A stretch of DNA of 64,000 bases from Tupaia tana (lineage: Eukaryota > Chordata > Mammalia > Scandentia > Tupaiidae): NCBI GenBank assembly GCA_026018925.1, contig JAKSZU010000009.1, forward strand, positions 34,828,583 to 34,892,582, in the 5' to 3' direction. Positions 63,882-64,000 of the stretch are shown piece by piece. The notes below the pieces were generated by a model, which saw only the letters and a list, made by a program, of their open reading frames with translations, ran no database searches and was not told the origin of the DNA. Position 1 is the first letter of the stretch; every line of letters starts with the position of its first letter. A program made the translations under genes and the position numbers.

Positions 63882-64000
63882 GGGACCAGCAGGTGGTGTG
63901 GTGGTTAATGGTGCTGGACTCCCACATGGTCGACTGCAGTCTGAGTCTCAGACCTGGCAGCTTGCTTTCTCAGTTTCTCTCTCTCTCTCTCTCTCTCTCT
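63882..64000 (+). repeat. SINE-D, cut by window end
   Basis: gggaccagcaggtggtgtgg head, ggcagcttgctttctcagtt and a CT run reaching the last base. The tail continues outside the window. Confidence 0.9.

Noticed and set aside
119-64000. Short-period repeats as a possible CRISPR array or satellite
   Set aside because: They are simple microsatellites or dispersed SINEs, without regular direct repeats plus unique spacers. The genome is mammalian.

Overview
This window looks like repeat-dense, gene-poor nuclear DNA of a placental mammal. I recognise no intact protein-coding gene. The two gene-derived features are both dead copies: a full-length MED7 (Mediator subunit 7) pseudogene with a premature stop at 59221-59922, and a full-length U1 snRNA retrocopy at 24376-24539. 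Every other sizeable open frame I read is a shadow of SINE, L1 or microsatellite sequence.

Organism. Ancient mammal-wide repeats (MIR, L2, MaLR LTRs, Tigger- and Charlie-type DNA transposons, old L1) sit under a dense layer of lineage-specific tRNA-derived SINEs. These carry a tRNA-like head with box A/box B similarity, a body ending in CT-rich sequence and an A-rich tail. They resemble, from memory, the CYN SINEs of colugos (Dermoptera). Three older copies of a tRNA+7SL-RNA composite SINE point to Euarchontoglires. My best guess is colugo (for example Galeopterus), at about 0.6. I could not compare sequences to a library.

SINE labels A-F are mine. A: young long form (head begins near gggaccagcagttagcataa; body ends near gccctatagc). 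B: older relatives of A. C: heads like ggccagccctgtagtgcagt, bodies ending near gccctctggcaa. D: short form, one head followed directly by a CT-rich tail. E: body containing ggagacctccctgag. F: tRNA+7SL composite. SINE and ancient-repeat boundaries are accurate to roughly 10-20 bp unless a target-site duplication (TSD) is quoted.

Layout. 1-8 kb: MIRs, SINEs, an unnamed ancient repeat and a perfect SINE-in-SINE nest (5652-6238). 8-13 kb: an L1 > Tigger-type > SINE nest. 13.2-15.3 kb: Charlie-type transposon and MLT1 LTR. 16-19 kb: SINE clusters. 20.0-21.2 kb and 33.4-35.6 kb: two half-L1 (HAL1-like) elements carrying ORF1 but no ORF2. 22.2-26.5 kb: old antisense L1 with nested SINEs and the U1 copy. 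30.2-31.6 kb: antisense L1M. 36-38, 45.5-47, 54.4-57.6 and 61.4-62.5 kb: mostly repeat-poor. 49-51.6 kb: an L2 interrupted by six SINEs. 57.7-61.5 kb: LTR-like sequence, the MED7 pseudogene and inverted SINE pairs. 62.6-64 kb: nested SINEs running off the end. The low-complexity tracts are mostly SINE tails or SINE-internal expansions.
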